DNA of 64,000 bases from Rosa chinensis (lineage: Eukaryota > Streptophyta > Magnoliopsida > Rosales > Rosaceae): NCBI RefSeq assembly GCF_002994745.2, contig NC_037093.1, positions 10,094,400 to 10,158,399 on the forward strand, read 5' to 3'. Under the pieces are notes generated by a model. That model saw only the letters and a program-made list of their open reading frames with translations, did not search any database and had not been told where the DNA came from. Position 1 is the stretch's first letter, and every line of letters begins with the position of its first letter. The position numbers and the translations under genes were made by a program. Positions 11,061 through 22,423 of the stretch are shown piece after piece.

Positions 11061-12059
11061 CTAAGGGTGGGTCGTTGTGACGCCAACCTTGTCCATTAAG
11101 TAGAAGGTGCCGGGGCTATTGACTTCCACAATTTTGTACGGACGTTCCCAAGTTGGGTGGAGTTTTGTTGGCGGTGGAATTACTTCCTTCATTACCCAGT
11201 CCCCCAATTGGAGGTTCCGGGCTTTGACCCAGGTGTTGTAGAAACGGGATATCCGCTGCTTGTTTTGCAGATTGTGTAAATGGGCCTTGTGTCGTCTTTC
11301 CTCTAGGAGGTCCTTGTCAAGGTTGACGTCGTCACTGTTGGTCTCTGGGCAGTAGCCTTCACCCCTAGCGGTAGGTTGGGTTACCTCGACAGGTAGGACA
11401 GCTTCAGTTCCGAACATCATACAAAAAGGAGTTTCGCCAGTGGCGGAAGTTGGGGTCGTCCTGATGGCCCATAGAACTTCCGGAAGCTTCTCCGCCCATA
11501 AACCCTTGGCGTTGTCGAGCTTCTTGATTATCTTGTCTGCTGCTTCGACCTGGCCGTTGGTTTGGGGGTGAGCGACAGATGCAAAACTCATTTTGGTGCC
11601 AAGGTTGGCGGCGAAAGATATGAGCTCCTTGTTGTTGAACTGTGCGCCATTGTCTGTAATGATTGTATGTGGGATGCCATAGCGGCAGTAGATGTTCTTC
11701 CAGAGGAAGTGAATTACCTTGGTGGTAGTTATTGCCGTCAGTGGCTCTGCCTCCATCCACTTGCTGTTGTAGTCGATAGCAACAATGATGTATTTGAACT
11801 GGCCTTTGGCAGTTTGGAATTTTCCCATCAAGTCCAGGCCCCACGTTGAGTGAACCCATAGACCGATGATGATTGACAGTGGTTCCGTCGGTGCATGTGG
11901 GAGATCGGCATATCGTTGGCATTTGTGGCAAGATCTCGATATCCGCCGGGCGTCATCACTAAGTGTAGGCCAAAAGTAGCCTTGTCGCATTGTGTGATTG
12001 ACCAAGGATCTGGCGCCCAAGTGGTTTCCGCATTCTCCGCCGTGTATCATTGCCAGCAC
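11061..12059 (-). pseudogene. Integrase of element A (Ty3/Gypsy, Tat type)
   Basis: A 332-residue open segment covers most of the integrase. An N-terminal HHCC-type zinc-binding region (H-x-G-x-C-G-N-H...C-H-K-C-Q) occupies residues about 6-50. The catalytic core has the three acidic residues in W-G-L-D, T-D-N-G-A-Q-F and N-G-Q-V-E-A. Downstream comes R-T-T-P-x-S-A-T-G-E-T-P-F, typical of Gypsy integrases, and the C-terminal L-G-D-W-V...W-E-R-P-Y-K-I region. This enzyme would insert the reverse-transcribed DNA. The segment is intact, but the polyprotein upstream is broken, so I list it as part of a decayed pol. The start is arbitrary, because in the live element it would be released from a polyprotein. 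Confidence 0.9.
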
Positions 12060-12143
12060 GACCTTTCCCTCTTCTGGGGTTAAACAGCGGAAGTTGGGGT
12101 GGGTGAATCCCTGGCGGTAAAGCTTACCATTCTGGATCTTGTA

Positions 12144-12641
12144 TCAGGTTGCCCTCCGCTTGAGCTGTCGTGCTCTGACTTTGTCTTCTGGCAATGTCCC
12201 GTTGCGCTTGTACTTGATAATCTCGTCCATCCAGCTAGGATTGACCTCAATGTTGAAGATCTCTGCCAAGGTTTTTGTAATACTTGGCCTGTCAAGACAT
12301 TCCACTCTTGTGTCCGCTGGACTTTGATGTGGCTGAGCCGTTACCAGTCTTGCCAGTGAATCAGCCTTGGCGTTCTTTTCCCTGGGGATCTGTGTGATGG
12401 TGTGAAATTTGAATTTTTTTAGCAGTGTCTTGACGTACCCCAAGTATGTCGCTAACTGTTGGTCCTTGGCCTGGAAGCTGTCGTTGACCTGATTGACTAC
12501 TAGTTGGGAGTCGCTGAAGATGTTGACACTGTCGGCCCCCGAGTCGATGGCGAGGAGTAGGCCGGAGATGAGTGCTTCATACTCTGCCATGTTGTTGGAA
12601 GCTTTGAAGTTGAATTTCAACGCGTATTCCGCGTTCCAGTC
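12144..12641 (-). pseudogene. RNase H domain of element A, N-terminally truncated
   Basis: Shows A-S-N-N-M-A-E-Y-E-A-L with the catalytic Glu, then F-S-D-S-Q-L-V-V-N-Q with the catalytic Asp, and R-E-K-N-A-K-A-D-S-L-A-R with the last Asp. This is the Tat-type second RNase H that precedes integrase. The first catalytic strand (normally Y-x-D-G) is missing because the sequence stops at 12641 where a foreign LTR-like segment begins. A frame change separates it from the integrase segment at 12059. Confidence 0.85.
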
Positions 12642-12739
12642 TGAAATAGTGTGAAATTGGAGCTAATTGGAGTTTTTGGCAAAAAGGACATGAAATAGTG
12701 TGAAATTGGAGCTAATTAGAGTTTTTGGCAAAAAGGACA
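12642..12739. repeat. 49-bp direct tandem duplication
   Basis: TGAAATAGTGTGAAATTGGA begins at 12642 and again at 12691. The two 49-bp units differ by only a couple of bases. Confidence 0.9.
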
Positions 12740-14521
12740 AATGGTCAACATTGGTTAACCACGACCAATTGTAACGAAGAAGTAAAGTCCGACTACCCAT
12801 ATGCGTGTGTGCGGGATTATGTCTTGAGATTGAAGAATTAGAAAAGAAAAAATAAATAAATAAAGTGCAGAGAAGTGGATGTTTAATCAATCAATTTGAT
12901 TGATTAATTAAACTATTCCTGCTTGGTTACTTGCTGCACGTGTTGCCCTCCACCTTCTCATTCCATCAGCTTCCCACTTTAATTCCTAGCCATGCACGTG
13001 GCAGCCAACACCTTGCAGCACCACACACACCAAATTACAGGCCCATTTTAGTCATTTTCCCTCCTGATACCCAACCTTTTCTATCCCCTTTGATCTTTAC
13101 GACGAGGAGAGCAGACTTAATCCTCTACTCACTTTTACTTCAACAACAGTAGCCGCACAACATATTCTTCTTCTTCCCCTTCTACCGCACACACCACCAT
13201 CAAGACCCTATCTCTATTACTCTCTCTCTCTGTCTCACCCTTCACCAAAACCACCCCTCCACACCATTTCTTCTCCTAACCAAGATTCACTTTCCTCCTC
13301 ATCAACATCCACCTCACCTCACCAAGATCCATTTATCACCTCACTAAGATCTATTTTCCTCCTCACCAAGATTCACCTCACCAAAATTCCATCAAATCCT
13401 CATCAATTTCTCAAAGGGATTTCAAGGAGGTTCAAGGGATCTCATCTACATCAAGACTTGAGATTGGGTATAGTGGGAAGCCATAAATCAAGGCTTGTCA
13501 TAATTGCTCCATAGCAATTTGTGACTTGTTCTTGTTACTTTTCACTCTTCTTCACTTTTACCTCTTTAATTAATTAATTAATATTGTTGTTGATTTGTGG
13601 ATGGGTTGTGAGTAGTCTATTTAGGAAGCTAGGGTTTGAGCCCTAGCATGGATTTAATGTAATAGATATGTTTTGATTTAATGGTTTTCAATTTCGTGTT
13701 TGGCATATGTTCTATTCTATAATATTTGGCTTAGATGCATGCTTAGGAGCTTGATTAACTCTTGAGTGTGTAGATGAGCAGTCTAGAACAAATTAGGGGA
13801 CCTAATCACTTCTCTAATTTATGGCTAGGACACTTGTTTAGAACATCGTTAGCTACAATACCAATTTCGATTGCCGTATTGGCTAGTTTGGGAACCTTGA
13901 TTCTAGGACTCTTCGCCTTTTAGTGCAACTAGAGGCCCTAACAAGGCTCTAGATTGTCCCAACTGAGTTTCTACGACCCTTGATCTGGAGTAGGAATACC
14001 CTTTAAGGAATCTAATGACCCATGAGCCTTGAAAAGCCTTGGGTACGGTTCTTGATGCCATTATGAATTGAGTGACCATTGTCGGAGCATATTTGTGCAT
14101 TAAATTTGGCTAGGAGGATACCCTAGTGGCCTAATTTCCATATCTTGATTAGTTTCTATTATCTTTATTATTAATTTTAATTTTAATTATCAATTGTCAA
14201 TTTTATTTTCTTCGCAATTAAAAAAATCAAATTTCACAAACCACTTTCATTGTCCATACTATTTGGTTGTCAGCTTATGCATTTATTTGTGGTTTTCTTG
14301 ACCATTTTAGGCTTGGTTGTTCCGAGCCGGGCATGTAAATAGTTTGGTGCTTTTTTTTCTAGGTTCTTTGTTAATTGTTAGTGACTTAGTAATCGGCATA
14401 ACCAAGGATTAAAGTTAGCTTTTCAATCCCCATGGTACGATAATTTCGGGTTCAAATATTTCCCACTTCTTTGATGACCGTGCCCTTATTGCGCGTAAGT
14501 TGCATTTAAGCACACAAATCA
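12642..14521 (+). mobile_element. Athila-like LTR fragment inserted in element A pol
   Basis: Non-coding 1.88-kb block replacing the end of RT/RNase H and the start of the next domain. It starts TGAAATAG and its right end (CCATGGTACGATAATTTCGG...AAGCACACAAATCA) looks like the LTR/PBS-proximal end of Athila-type Gypsy elements. The flanking 5-mers (CAGTC and ATACC) do not match, so this is not a clean insertion. I infer roughly 150-200 codons of pol are missing at the junction. Identity as an LTR is tentative. Confidence 0.45.
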
Positions 14522-15315
14522 ATACCGATACCATTAGGTATATGTACAGTGTTTCTCCTTGCACAGGAATGGAAAGGAGTGGGACTGCCGCCAGGTATGC
14601 CTTCAAGCCCTGGAACGCCGCCTGACACTCTGGGTTCCAGTTGATGACTTTCTTGTGAGTAGTTTTGAGGACTTTGAAAAATGGGGCACACTTGTCAGTA
14701 GTCTGGAGATGAATCGAGAAAGGGCGGTTAACTTGCCCTGGAGGCTCTGGACGTGTATCTTCCACTCAGGGTTCTTCATGTCGAGGATGGCTTGCACCTT
14801 GTCCGGGTTAGCCTTGATGCCTCGTTCGCTGACGATGTAACCCAGAAACTTGCTGGCGGTGACGCCAAAGAAACACTTTTCTGGGTTGAGGCGCATACCA
14901 TAGGCCAAGAGAGTGGTTGTTATGATTTTGAGGTTTGCCACATGTCCACTGGCTTTTATGCTCTTGACCAACATGTCGTCCACGTAGACCTCGATTATTT
15001 TTCCGAGATGTTCCATGAACATGGCATTCATCAGTCGTTGATAAGTTGCGCCGGCGTTCTTCAAACCGAAAGGCATAACATTGTAGCAGTATAGGCCCTT
15101 GTTGGTGGTGAAAGTGGTGCATTCTTTGTCGTCGGGATGCATCTTGATCTGATTATAGCCGGAAAAGAGTCTATCATGCTAAGGAGCTCATGTCCGGCGG
15201 TTGCATCAACCAGCTGATCAATGCAGGGTAATAGGAAACTATCCTTTGGACATGCCTTGTTAAGATTTTTGAAGTCGACACACATCCGCCACTTTCCGCT
15301 GGGCTTCTTGACCAT
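14522..15315 (-). pseudogene. Reverse transcriptase of element A, frameshifted
   Basis: Starts near K-K-P-S-G-K-W-R-M-C-V-D-F (15315 leftward), with L-N-K-A-C-P-K-D. Fingers and palm are then split by a frameshift near 15150. The next frame has V-M-P-F-G-L-K-N-A-G-A-T-Y-Q and the catalytic Y-V-D-D-M-L-V-K-S, then F-L-G-Y-I-V-S-E-R-G-I. Another frame change near 14700 leads to N-P-E-C-Q-A-A-F and L-Y-I-Y-L at the start of the connection/RNase H region, where the foreign insert begins. All core RT motifs are present, but in three frames. Confidence 0.9.
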
Positions 15316-15497
15316 AACCAGGTTGGAAATCCACTGGGGATAGATGACCTGGAGGATGAACTCAATGCCCTGGAGTTTGGCAACTTCCTCTCCAATTGCA
15401 TGCTACTTTTCTTCATCAAAGGCCCTCCGCTTCTGTTTGATAGGATAGAAGGACGGTTTGATGCTCAACTTGTGCGTGATGATTTCCGGGGAGATAC

Positions 15498-16652
15498 CTA
15501 GAATGTCTGCGTATGACCATGTAAAACGGCAGCATTGTCACGTAGGAATTGAGTGAGTTCCGCCGCTACCGCTGGGTCTAATTGGGCTCCTATGCGGACT
15601 ATCCGCTCAGGGTGCTCTTCTGAGATGCAGACAACCTTCAACGATGTTTCTGAGTTGACTGGCTCCTTTTTTACATACTTCTTCTCGTCATCCCTAGGGT
15701 CCTCTAAGATATTTGGTGGTAGTGCCTGGTTTCCCACCGTCAGGATTTCATAGCGGTGCGTTGACCGTGCCATAGTCGTTGAATAACATTCTCGTGCCAA
15801 CTGCTGACTTCCCCTTACACAGCCCGTGTCGTTGGGTGTGGGGAACTTCATGAGAAGCATGTACCCGGCGACAATGCATTTGAGCTTGTTGAGTGCCGGT
15901 CGGCCAATAATGGCGTTATACGAGCTGAGACAATCGACAATTATGAACTCTGTATGTATCTTTGCCATACATGGGCTAGTGCCAATGGTCAGTCGCATGT
16001 AGTCAGAACCCAGCGGTTGCGTGACGTCACCGGAGAAGCTGAGCAATGGCTCATGATCCTGGAGTAGTTTCCTGTTCCGTTTAAGGTGGTTGTAGCAACC
16101 GCTGAATATGACGTTGACAGCGGACCCTCTATCCACCAGGATTCTCCCCACTGACCATCTGTGGAGAATGGCGTCGACCAAGAATGGGTCGTCATGGGGT
16201 AGATGCACTCCGCGTTCCTCCTCCTCTGAGAAGGTAATGGGTTCCCAACCAGACTTTGGGAGCTTGGTGGATCTTTCGTAGCGGATGTTACAGACTTCTT
16301 TTGGGTGATTAGCGCGTGCATAGCGCTTCCTTTTCCTGTGAGATATGCTGGTGACCAGAGCACCCCCGTCAATGGTGTTGATACGGCCCAAGGGCTCAAC
16401 GTTGGCGATCACAGGTGGCGGTTGGCGCACCTTGAATTGCTCCATCTTATCGTCGCGGTACAAGGTCTCAATGGCCGTTTTGAGAGCATTGCAACTGTTG
16501 GTATTGTGACCACTGTCCTCGTGGTATTTACACCACCTGCCGGTGTTTCTTGGTTTTCGTGTTTTTGGGTATCTTCCCGGGGGTGGCGGTGGGATCTGAC
16601 CCTTGCATTGATTGTATATTTCCTCATACGAGGCTGTGAGGACCGTAAACAC
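15498..16652 (-). pseudogene. Gag C-terminus and aspartic protease of element A
   Basis: The 384-residue open segment opens with a gag C-terminal knuckle-like motif (W-C-K-Y-H-E-D-S-G-H-N-T-N-S-C, residues about 40-54). The retropepsin-type protease follows, with the flap-side S-S-Y-N-A-I-I-G-R-P-A-L near residue 245. The active-site loop reads L-V-D-R-G-S-A where the family has D-T-G. The Thr-to-Arg codon lies at 16128-16130. The catalytic Asp and Gly remain, but Arg at this position would be expected to disturb the active-site network. The frame ends in H-G-H-T-Q-T-F before RT. Confidence 0.85.
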
Positions 16653-16786
16653 TGCATACCGCTGAGAGGATTCTGTTTGCCTGTTGCGGTTATTCCCATG
16701 GGACGGGCGGTTGCCCTTGTTGTAGTGTTGGTCCTTTTGCCATTTGTTCTGGTAGTGGCCCTGTTGCCACTCCCTCTTCTTGTCAA

Positions 16787-17503
16787 TTAGCGGCGCAGCA
16801 AGGGTTTTGCTAGCAATCTCCTAATGACTGGAGGGGGTTGTGTTGACTTTGTTGGTGCTGTTGGTGGCGGTGGGGTTTCTCCATATATGATGAATTCTGC
16901 TTGGGCATGAATAACCGCTTCACTCATGACGTGGTCATACGCCGCATTTGGATGATTGTAGTTGAGGTGATAGAGGAATGACCCCTTGAGGAGTCCCTGC
17001 TTGAAAGCCGCCGATGCCATTACTTTGTCTAGATTGCGGTACTGAGATGCTGCCGCCCGCCATCTTGTGACGAATGCCTTCAGTGATTCGTCTGTCCCTT
17101 GCCTAATGCTAAACAACTGACTTGTGTTGTGATGTTTGACGGATAACAAGATGAACTGAGAGAGGAAGGCGTGTGATAGCACGTGGAATGAGTCCATGGA
17201 TCCTAGCGGACATTCGAAGAACCAGTTCATCGCCTCACCGTCCAACGTTTCGCTGAACAAGTGACACAGGGTGGCGTCGTCAAATCCCTTGTTGTTGGTG
17301 ACCTTTTTGAAGGTGTCCATATGGACGAATGGGTCAGACATGCCGCTGTAATGTGACATCTTTGGGGTTTTTGCGTATGCTGGTCTGATAGCCTGCAGAA
17401 TCGCAAAGGTGAATGGTCCTGGTCTGGACAAGAAAAACGGATTTGGAGTTGGCGGTGGGGTTCCCGACTCTATCCGGATTAATCTCTGCTCCAATTGTTG
17501 CAT
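16787..17503 (-). pseudogene. Gag (Retrotrans_gag) of element A
   Basis: The 238-residue frame contains the capsid-like domain: Y-S-G-M-S-D-P-F-V-H-M-D-T-F, L-D-G-E-A-M-N-W-F, F-L-S-Q-F-I, then R-Q-G-T-D-E-S-L-K-A-F-V-T-R-W. These match PF03732-type plant gags. The true gag start is probably at 18120 just downstream of the PBS, but that frame stops after 19 codons (18061-18063), and the intervening part is in other frames. Gag is therefore broken near its N-terminus. Confidence 0.85.
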
Positions 17504-18151
17504 CCTTTCTAGTGTTTGGGTTGTTGCGTTACCGGCAGGATCTGCCTGGATATTCAGTTGAACCTGTCTGCGCCCTGGGGCAGGCGGATTGCCCTCCGTC
17601 CTTGCCCTTTCTTCTGAGCTGTTGGTGCGCAGCAGTGACTCAGCCTCCTACTCCAACATTAGTTGGGGGACGGGCGGTGGTCCCCTCCCCGATAGTTCAG
17701 GTGGGTTCAGCGGTACTTGCATCTGTACGATTGGTCCCGGTACCAACGTGCCAGTGTTAGGCCGGCTACGCCTGGTGCTTCGTGATTGCTCGCTCTGCGC
17801 TGGGTTGGCGTTTGATCCAGTGTCCTCTTTAATTCATCAAAACGTGACTTCAGCGTAACCACCTGCTTTTGGGCCTCGGCCTTCTCTCTGCGCTCCTCCT
17901 CACGCTCACTATTTACCTTGTGAAGGTCCGCCAGTGCCAGCTCATACAGAGCGGTGAGATCTTGGCCCGGTGGGTGATTGCTACTTGGATTGGCCTCACC
18001 GCCAGGGTTAGCTGGGGCGCTAAATAGTGAGCGGTTAATGCCTACCGCTAGGTTGGTGGGTTAGGGAATGGCGGACTGGTCCGCCTGCTCTTCAGTGTTT
18101 CCCCTGCTACCGTTAGTCATGGTAATTGTGGTGGGACGGCCTTTTGTTCAA
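17504..18151 (-). pseudogene. Gag N-terminal region of element A, frame-broken
   Basis: Between PBS and the readable gag. An ATG at 18120 on the minus strand gives only M-T-N-G-S-R-G-N-T-E-E-Q and a stop at 18063-18061. The rest reads as Gly/Pro/Gln-rich fragments in shifting frames. Confidence 0.5.
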
Positions 18152-18173
18152 GGGTTCCCACAGACGGCGCCAA
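18152..18173 (-). promoter_or_regulatory. Primer binding site of element A
   Basis: Immediately inside the 5' LTR the minus strand reads TTGGCGCCGTCTGTGGGAAC. The TGGCGCC start fits the tRNA-Asp-type primer site common in Athila/Tat elements. This fixes the element orientation as minus. Confidence 0.75.
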
Positions 18174-18675
18174 TGTTGATGCTCAAAGTCCGGCGGTTGC
18201 CAAACCTTCGTTCCACATGGGTCCGGTGGACGGACTGCTACTCTGAGGACTTGATGACCTTCGCTAGCTATCAAATGAAAGACAGGGCGTCAGAGGGAGA
18301 CCGTGTTGGGTGATCTTCACTTCTCCGATGCCTAAGTCAGTCGGTGCATATAGACAGCTTAATAATAAATGAGTAGTAAATGCGTAATTAATGAGGAGAG
18401 ACCCTTTTATAGATGAGGAGAAGGCTGATCTTCTTCTTGTTTTTGATGTGGGACTGATGTGCTTCGATTCCCAGTGTTAGGAGATTCTGATGCCATCTTG
18501 GCGTGGCGCGTGGCGGCCCGTCGGCGGTGATCTGGGGGCAATCCGAGGCTTGGGCTGTAGCTTGCCTGGCTGTGCATCCGTAGGTTACTCCTTTGGTGGG
18601 AGTCTGTATCTCGGGCGGTACCATGAGCGTAGCTCATTACAGCTAATTATGCTTGCAAATGCACATGTAGGTACA
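18174..18675 (-). repeat. 5' LTR of element A (502 bp)
   Basis: TGTTGATGCT...GTAGGTACA, matching 5941-6437. It is adjacent to the primer site on one side and to the ACTAC duplication on the other. Confidence 0.9.
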
Positions 18676-18767
18676 ACTACAAGTTGGTTACAAGAGTTAA
18701 TGACCATTAGATGATAAACAACAAGAATCTAAAAATCAGATGCAAACTGAGATCCGATCCATAATCT

Positions 18768-19187
18768 TTTTTTTTTTTTTAGGGAAGCGAAATAAGGGCA
18801 AACTCCTCTCCCTTATTCAAAATTTTATTAATAGAAAAAGAAGGTACAGAAGGAAGGAGGGGACTAGGCCAAAACCTCTTCCAAGAGAACAATACAAGGA
18901 AAACTAACAAAGAACAGAACTGACAATTATCTTTGAGCCAAAAAGAAGGAACAAAAATCAAGAGGCACAAACTAATTCTAATAACAAAATCAAGAGAACC
19001 TATAATTAACTGATGAATTAAGATCCCTCCCATACTCTGCAGAAAAAGAGCTAGGCAGTGTTCTCCACCAAACTGCTCCCTCATGCATTGCACCATATCT
19101 GGCAAGCTTGTCAGCTAAAGCATTCCCTTCCCGATAGATGTGTGAGATCCGGAAAGTTAATTGAATAGTTAGATTCAGACAGTTTAA
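18768..19187 (-). mobile_element. 5'-truncated LINE fragment
   Basis: Starts with a T-run (poly-A on the minus strand) and is flanked by a 9-bp duplication CCATAATCT at 18759-18767 and 19188-19196. Near 19085-19160 the minus strand encodes H-I-Y-R-E-G-N-A-L-A-D-K-L-A, the C-terminal part of the RNase H-like domain of plant LINE polyproteins. About 420 bp remain, the rest being 3' UTR. Confidence 0.8.
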
Positions 19188-19196
19188 CCATAATCT

Positions 19197-19722
19197 GATT
19201 CATAATCTAGATCTGAGTTTAACCCGAACCTAAAATCCAAATATTAAGTCGACCCAAATCCCAAATTGAGATAAGGAAAAATCTAGTGATTATAATTTTG
19301 GTTACAAAAGTCTAATTATTGGATATTCAAGTAATATATGTGGTTTCTAGAATTGTTTCAATAATGAGTTGTGGATTCTTTTTTGAGTTAATTAGATCTA
19401 AATCCAAAACTCACAACCTATATTAGATGCAGTCCGGATGAATTTTTTTATTAATCGCGGTCCTATGACTTAGCTGCCACATTGGATTTATTTCTTTTTT
19501 TATCTTGCTGACTCAACACCTAAATTTTTCATTCCTAACATACCCTTATTTAATATATTTTGCACAATAAACAGTAAAAGCCAATATATTAATGGGAATC
19601 CTAAATTATTGCAATCTTGTTAATGTAAAATTAGCAAATTTAATGTGTTGACTTTAATTTATATTATCAGTTTCTTGATTGAATTCAAAAGATGAATCTA
19701 TATATATTAAGATATTATTCTT
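19197..19722. other. AT-rich spacer
   Basis: No open frame, repeat or family resemblance seen between the LINE fragment and the CACTA element. Confidence 0.5.
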
Positions 19723-19725
19723 CCT

Positions 19726-20320
19726 CACTACACCAAAAACTGCATCACACAACAGAGAACAAATCCTCTGTTGTCTGTTAACGACAATTGAATCATACAA
19801 CACATTTAATAAATCTTCATTGTATAAAGATGCTCAAATTTTAAAACTTCTAGTTAGGAGGTGATGGCACAACAGAAAGAGAGATTATCTGTTGTCTGAA
19901 TGAAAGAAAAAGACCGGCATATTTCCCTCCTACCATTGGTCAAATTTGGCTCCAAATTATACCCTAGATGCTATTAAATTGGACAACAGTTTAGTTACTT
20001 CCGTTGTAGGAGTATACCTGGAAATCATCATACAATGGTTTTTAATGTCCTGTTGTGCAAGTGAGTACCAAAATTTGGAGATGGCTCCAAAATGACATTC
20101 ATTCCCCCCAAAACAAGAAAATTTGGCTTCAATTGTTTGTTATGCTTGCAAGTTCCAACAACAAAATGAACTATTTATGTTGTGTGAATGAGCAATGACT
20201 AGCCTAAGCGCGAAACCTAACATTTTGATTGCAGAGGCGGGAAATTTCAATCTTTTATTCCCTCAGCTAAGTAACAAATCAGACAACGTAAACGTATCTA
20301 TACGTTGTCTGTCTGAGCCA
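19726..20320. repeat. CACTA left subterminal repeat region
   Basis: Repeated CACACAACAGA, ACAACAG and CTGTTGTCTG motifs in both orientations, spaced tens of bases apart, continuing from the left TIR to about the ACGTTGTCTGTCTGAG at 20300-20320. Confidence 0.65.
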
Positions 20321-20689
20321 ACTCGAGGGCACACTTAAACAAAAGTTAATGCCTATTGCCTTAGCCAACTCGAGGGCACGCTTAAACAAAGTTAATGCCT
20401 TGGCCATTTTTCATGTCTGAGAGAGAAACCACGAGCTTTCCTTCACTTCGATCAAAATCTGGAGCTTTTCTTCATCATCTTCTCAAAACACTTAGCCATC
20501 ACAAATCACCATCTTTCAAAGTCTAGATTTAGATTCTATTCGATTTGGGTTCTACTCAATTAGGGTTCAAGTTGGGTTCAATTTGGGGGTTTTTCATTCT
20601 GCTGAAATGGGGGATTTGGGTTCTGACCAATCGAGTTGGGTTCTATTCGATTAGTGTATTTCTTCTGCCCCAGCCTAGAGTCGATTCAG

Positions 20690-21391
20690 ATCACATCGGG
20701 CATCGCATCTCTACGTCTCCGTGCATTGAACATCCAGAGTTGTCAGGGATTATCAAGCCTAGAATTGGGCTTGATAACTGCACCTCTCTTCAGCACTTGT
20801 GCATAAGGGATTGCCCTGACATCATCTGATGTCAATTCCAATCACACAGTGCATGCCGTCTCTCCGGAAATTGGATATCAAATCGTGTGAGAGATTACCA
20901 AGCCTAGTTGGGCTCGACTACTGCAACTCTCTTCAGCAATTGTAGGTAATGAAATGTAATAATCTAATATCAATTATTGGTGTTTAGAGATTATTAAGCC
21001 TACCGAGTGGGCTCCAATTATGCACCTCTCTTCAGAATCTAGAAATAACTGATTGCTCTAGTCTAGTATCAATTTCAGTATTATATGTGTGCGACCTAAG
21101 GTCAAGTCTCTGTCCCAACAAATTCAGCACTTTACTTGTTTAAAATCTCTCTGGATATATTATTTTAAGGGACTAGAGGCTCTTCCTGAGTAGTTGGGAA
21201 ATCTTACATCTCTTGAGGCTCTGACTATCTGGTTCTGTAAGAATCTCCAGTACCTGCTTGGACTAGATGCTATGAAAAGCCTCACCAAATTGAAGGTACT
21301 CTCCACTAGGAGATGCCCTCTGCTCAAGGAAAGATGCACCAAGGAGACTGGCCTCGAATGGCCTAAGATTTCTCACATCCCAAAACTTAAC
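20690..21391 (+). pseudogene. Captured NLR (CC-NBS-LRR) C-terminal LRR fragment
   Basis: LRR-like repeats read in changing frames: N-C-T-S-L-Q-H-L-C-I-R-D-C-P-D, then S-L-R-K-L-D-I-K-S-C-E, then L-G-N-L-T-S-L-E-A-L-T-I-W-F. The fragment closes with C-P-L-L-K-E-R-C-T-K-E-T-G and W-P-K-I-S-H-I-P-K, the characteristic last LRR of plant disease-resistance NLR proteins. In-frame stops (for example the TAG at 21191-21193 in the last repeat) and repeated partial LRR blocks show decay. It has no NB-ARC domain, and lies inside the CACTA element with no obvious promoter of its own. Confidence 0.75.
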
Positions 21392-22283
21392 TGTAATGTT
21401 TTGATACGATCACTTTTCGGTTTATTTCGGTTTCTGTTTTCCGTGTCAATTTAGATTCCAATATCTTTTTGGGTTTATTATTTCCAAGTTTCAGCTGCTA
21501 TTGTTCTAGGTTTTAATTTGTTCTCTCTTTCAATTGAAAAATACTTGTGTTGATGGTAGTCGTAGCTACAACCCCATTTTTTGTCCGTGAAATCATAGTG
21601 TTATGAGCTGGATGTGTGAATTTCCTTTAAGTGAGTGTTGAAGGTTTCCCACATGCATATACGTAAAGTAACTGTGCAGCTTAATTGTAACTATAGTTCA
21701 AATGTTAGATTTTTAGTATTAACCCTTAGATGTGCTTGTGAGGAAAAACGTTAAAGCCTGGAGTTGATAATGATTGATGAGCCATAGAATCTGTAGATTT
21801 TTGTAATTAATCTTACTGTTTTTGTTTTCTACTTGTTCTTCACTCTCAAATTCATTTTCTTGCTTTGGATTCCTTAATTAAGGAGTGAATAACTTAAGAA
21901 ACAATTAACCTTTTTATTTTCTGTTTCTGTTGTTCTGCTATGGTTGTAAAGAAGTTGAGTAAGTTGCATACCTAACTGCCTATCTTTGAATTTTGTACAG
22001 TTACAAAAGGAGCACAGCAGCCATATCTGTAGGTAATATATTATCTTCTCTTTTGGGTTGTTTGATACGTAACTGAAATTGAACTCTTGACATATGCTTA
22101 AGAAAGTTCAAGGAATTAAGGAAAAGAATTAGAGTTTACTGCTTCTTAGTAACTAGACTTAAAATGATTGCTTGCTTGGGTTCTTCTTTCTGGTAAAGAT
22201 TCAAGGGGAATGATAGCAACAATTAATATAAGAGACTAAAACTTGGATTTTGAACAAATTTGGTGTTTTCAATCTGTTTACTG

Positions 22284-22378
22284 CAGGGGATCCTAATATC
22301 ACCATGACTCACTTAATGAGTTACTTGAAACTTGCAATTAGGGACTTGTCCTCAAGTGGATTTGACAGGAGAGATAAC

Positions 22379-22423
<45 letters not shown>

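Larger units (their letters stand above)
5941..18675 (-). mobile_element. Tat-type Ty3/Gypsy LTR retrotransposon A, full-length but decayed
   Basis: Complete architecture on the minus strand: 5' LTR at right, PBS, gag, protease, RT, RNase H, integrase, an oppositely oriented extra ORF, 3' LTR at left. A perfect 5-bp target duplication ACTAC lies at 5936-5940 and 18676-18680. The order RT-RNase H-integrase, the integrase motifs and the antisense ORF between integrase and 3' LTR place it in the Tat/Retand group. Coding frames are broken many times, and pol carries a foreign 1.9-kb insertion, so it cannot be autonomous. It is richer in GC than its surroundings. Confidence 0.9.
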
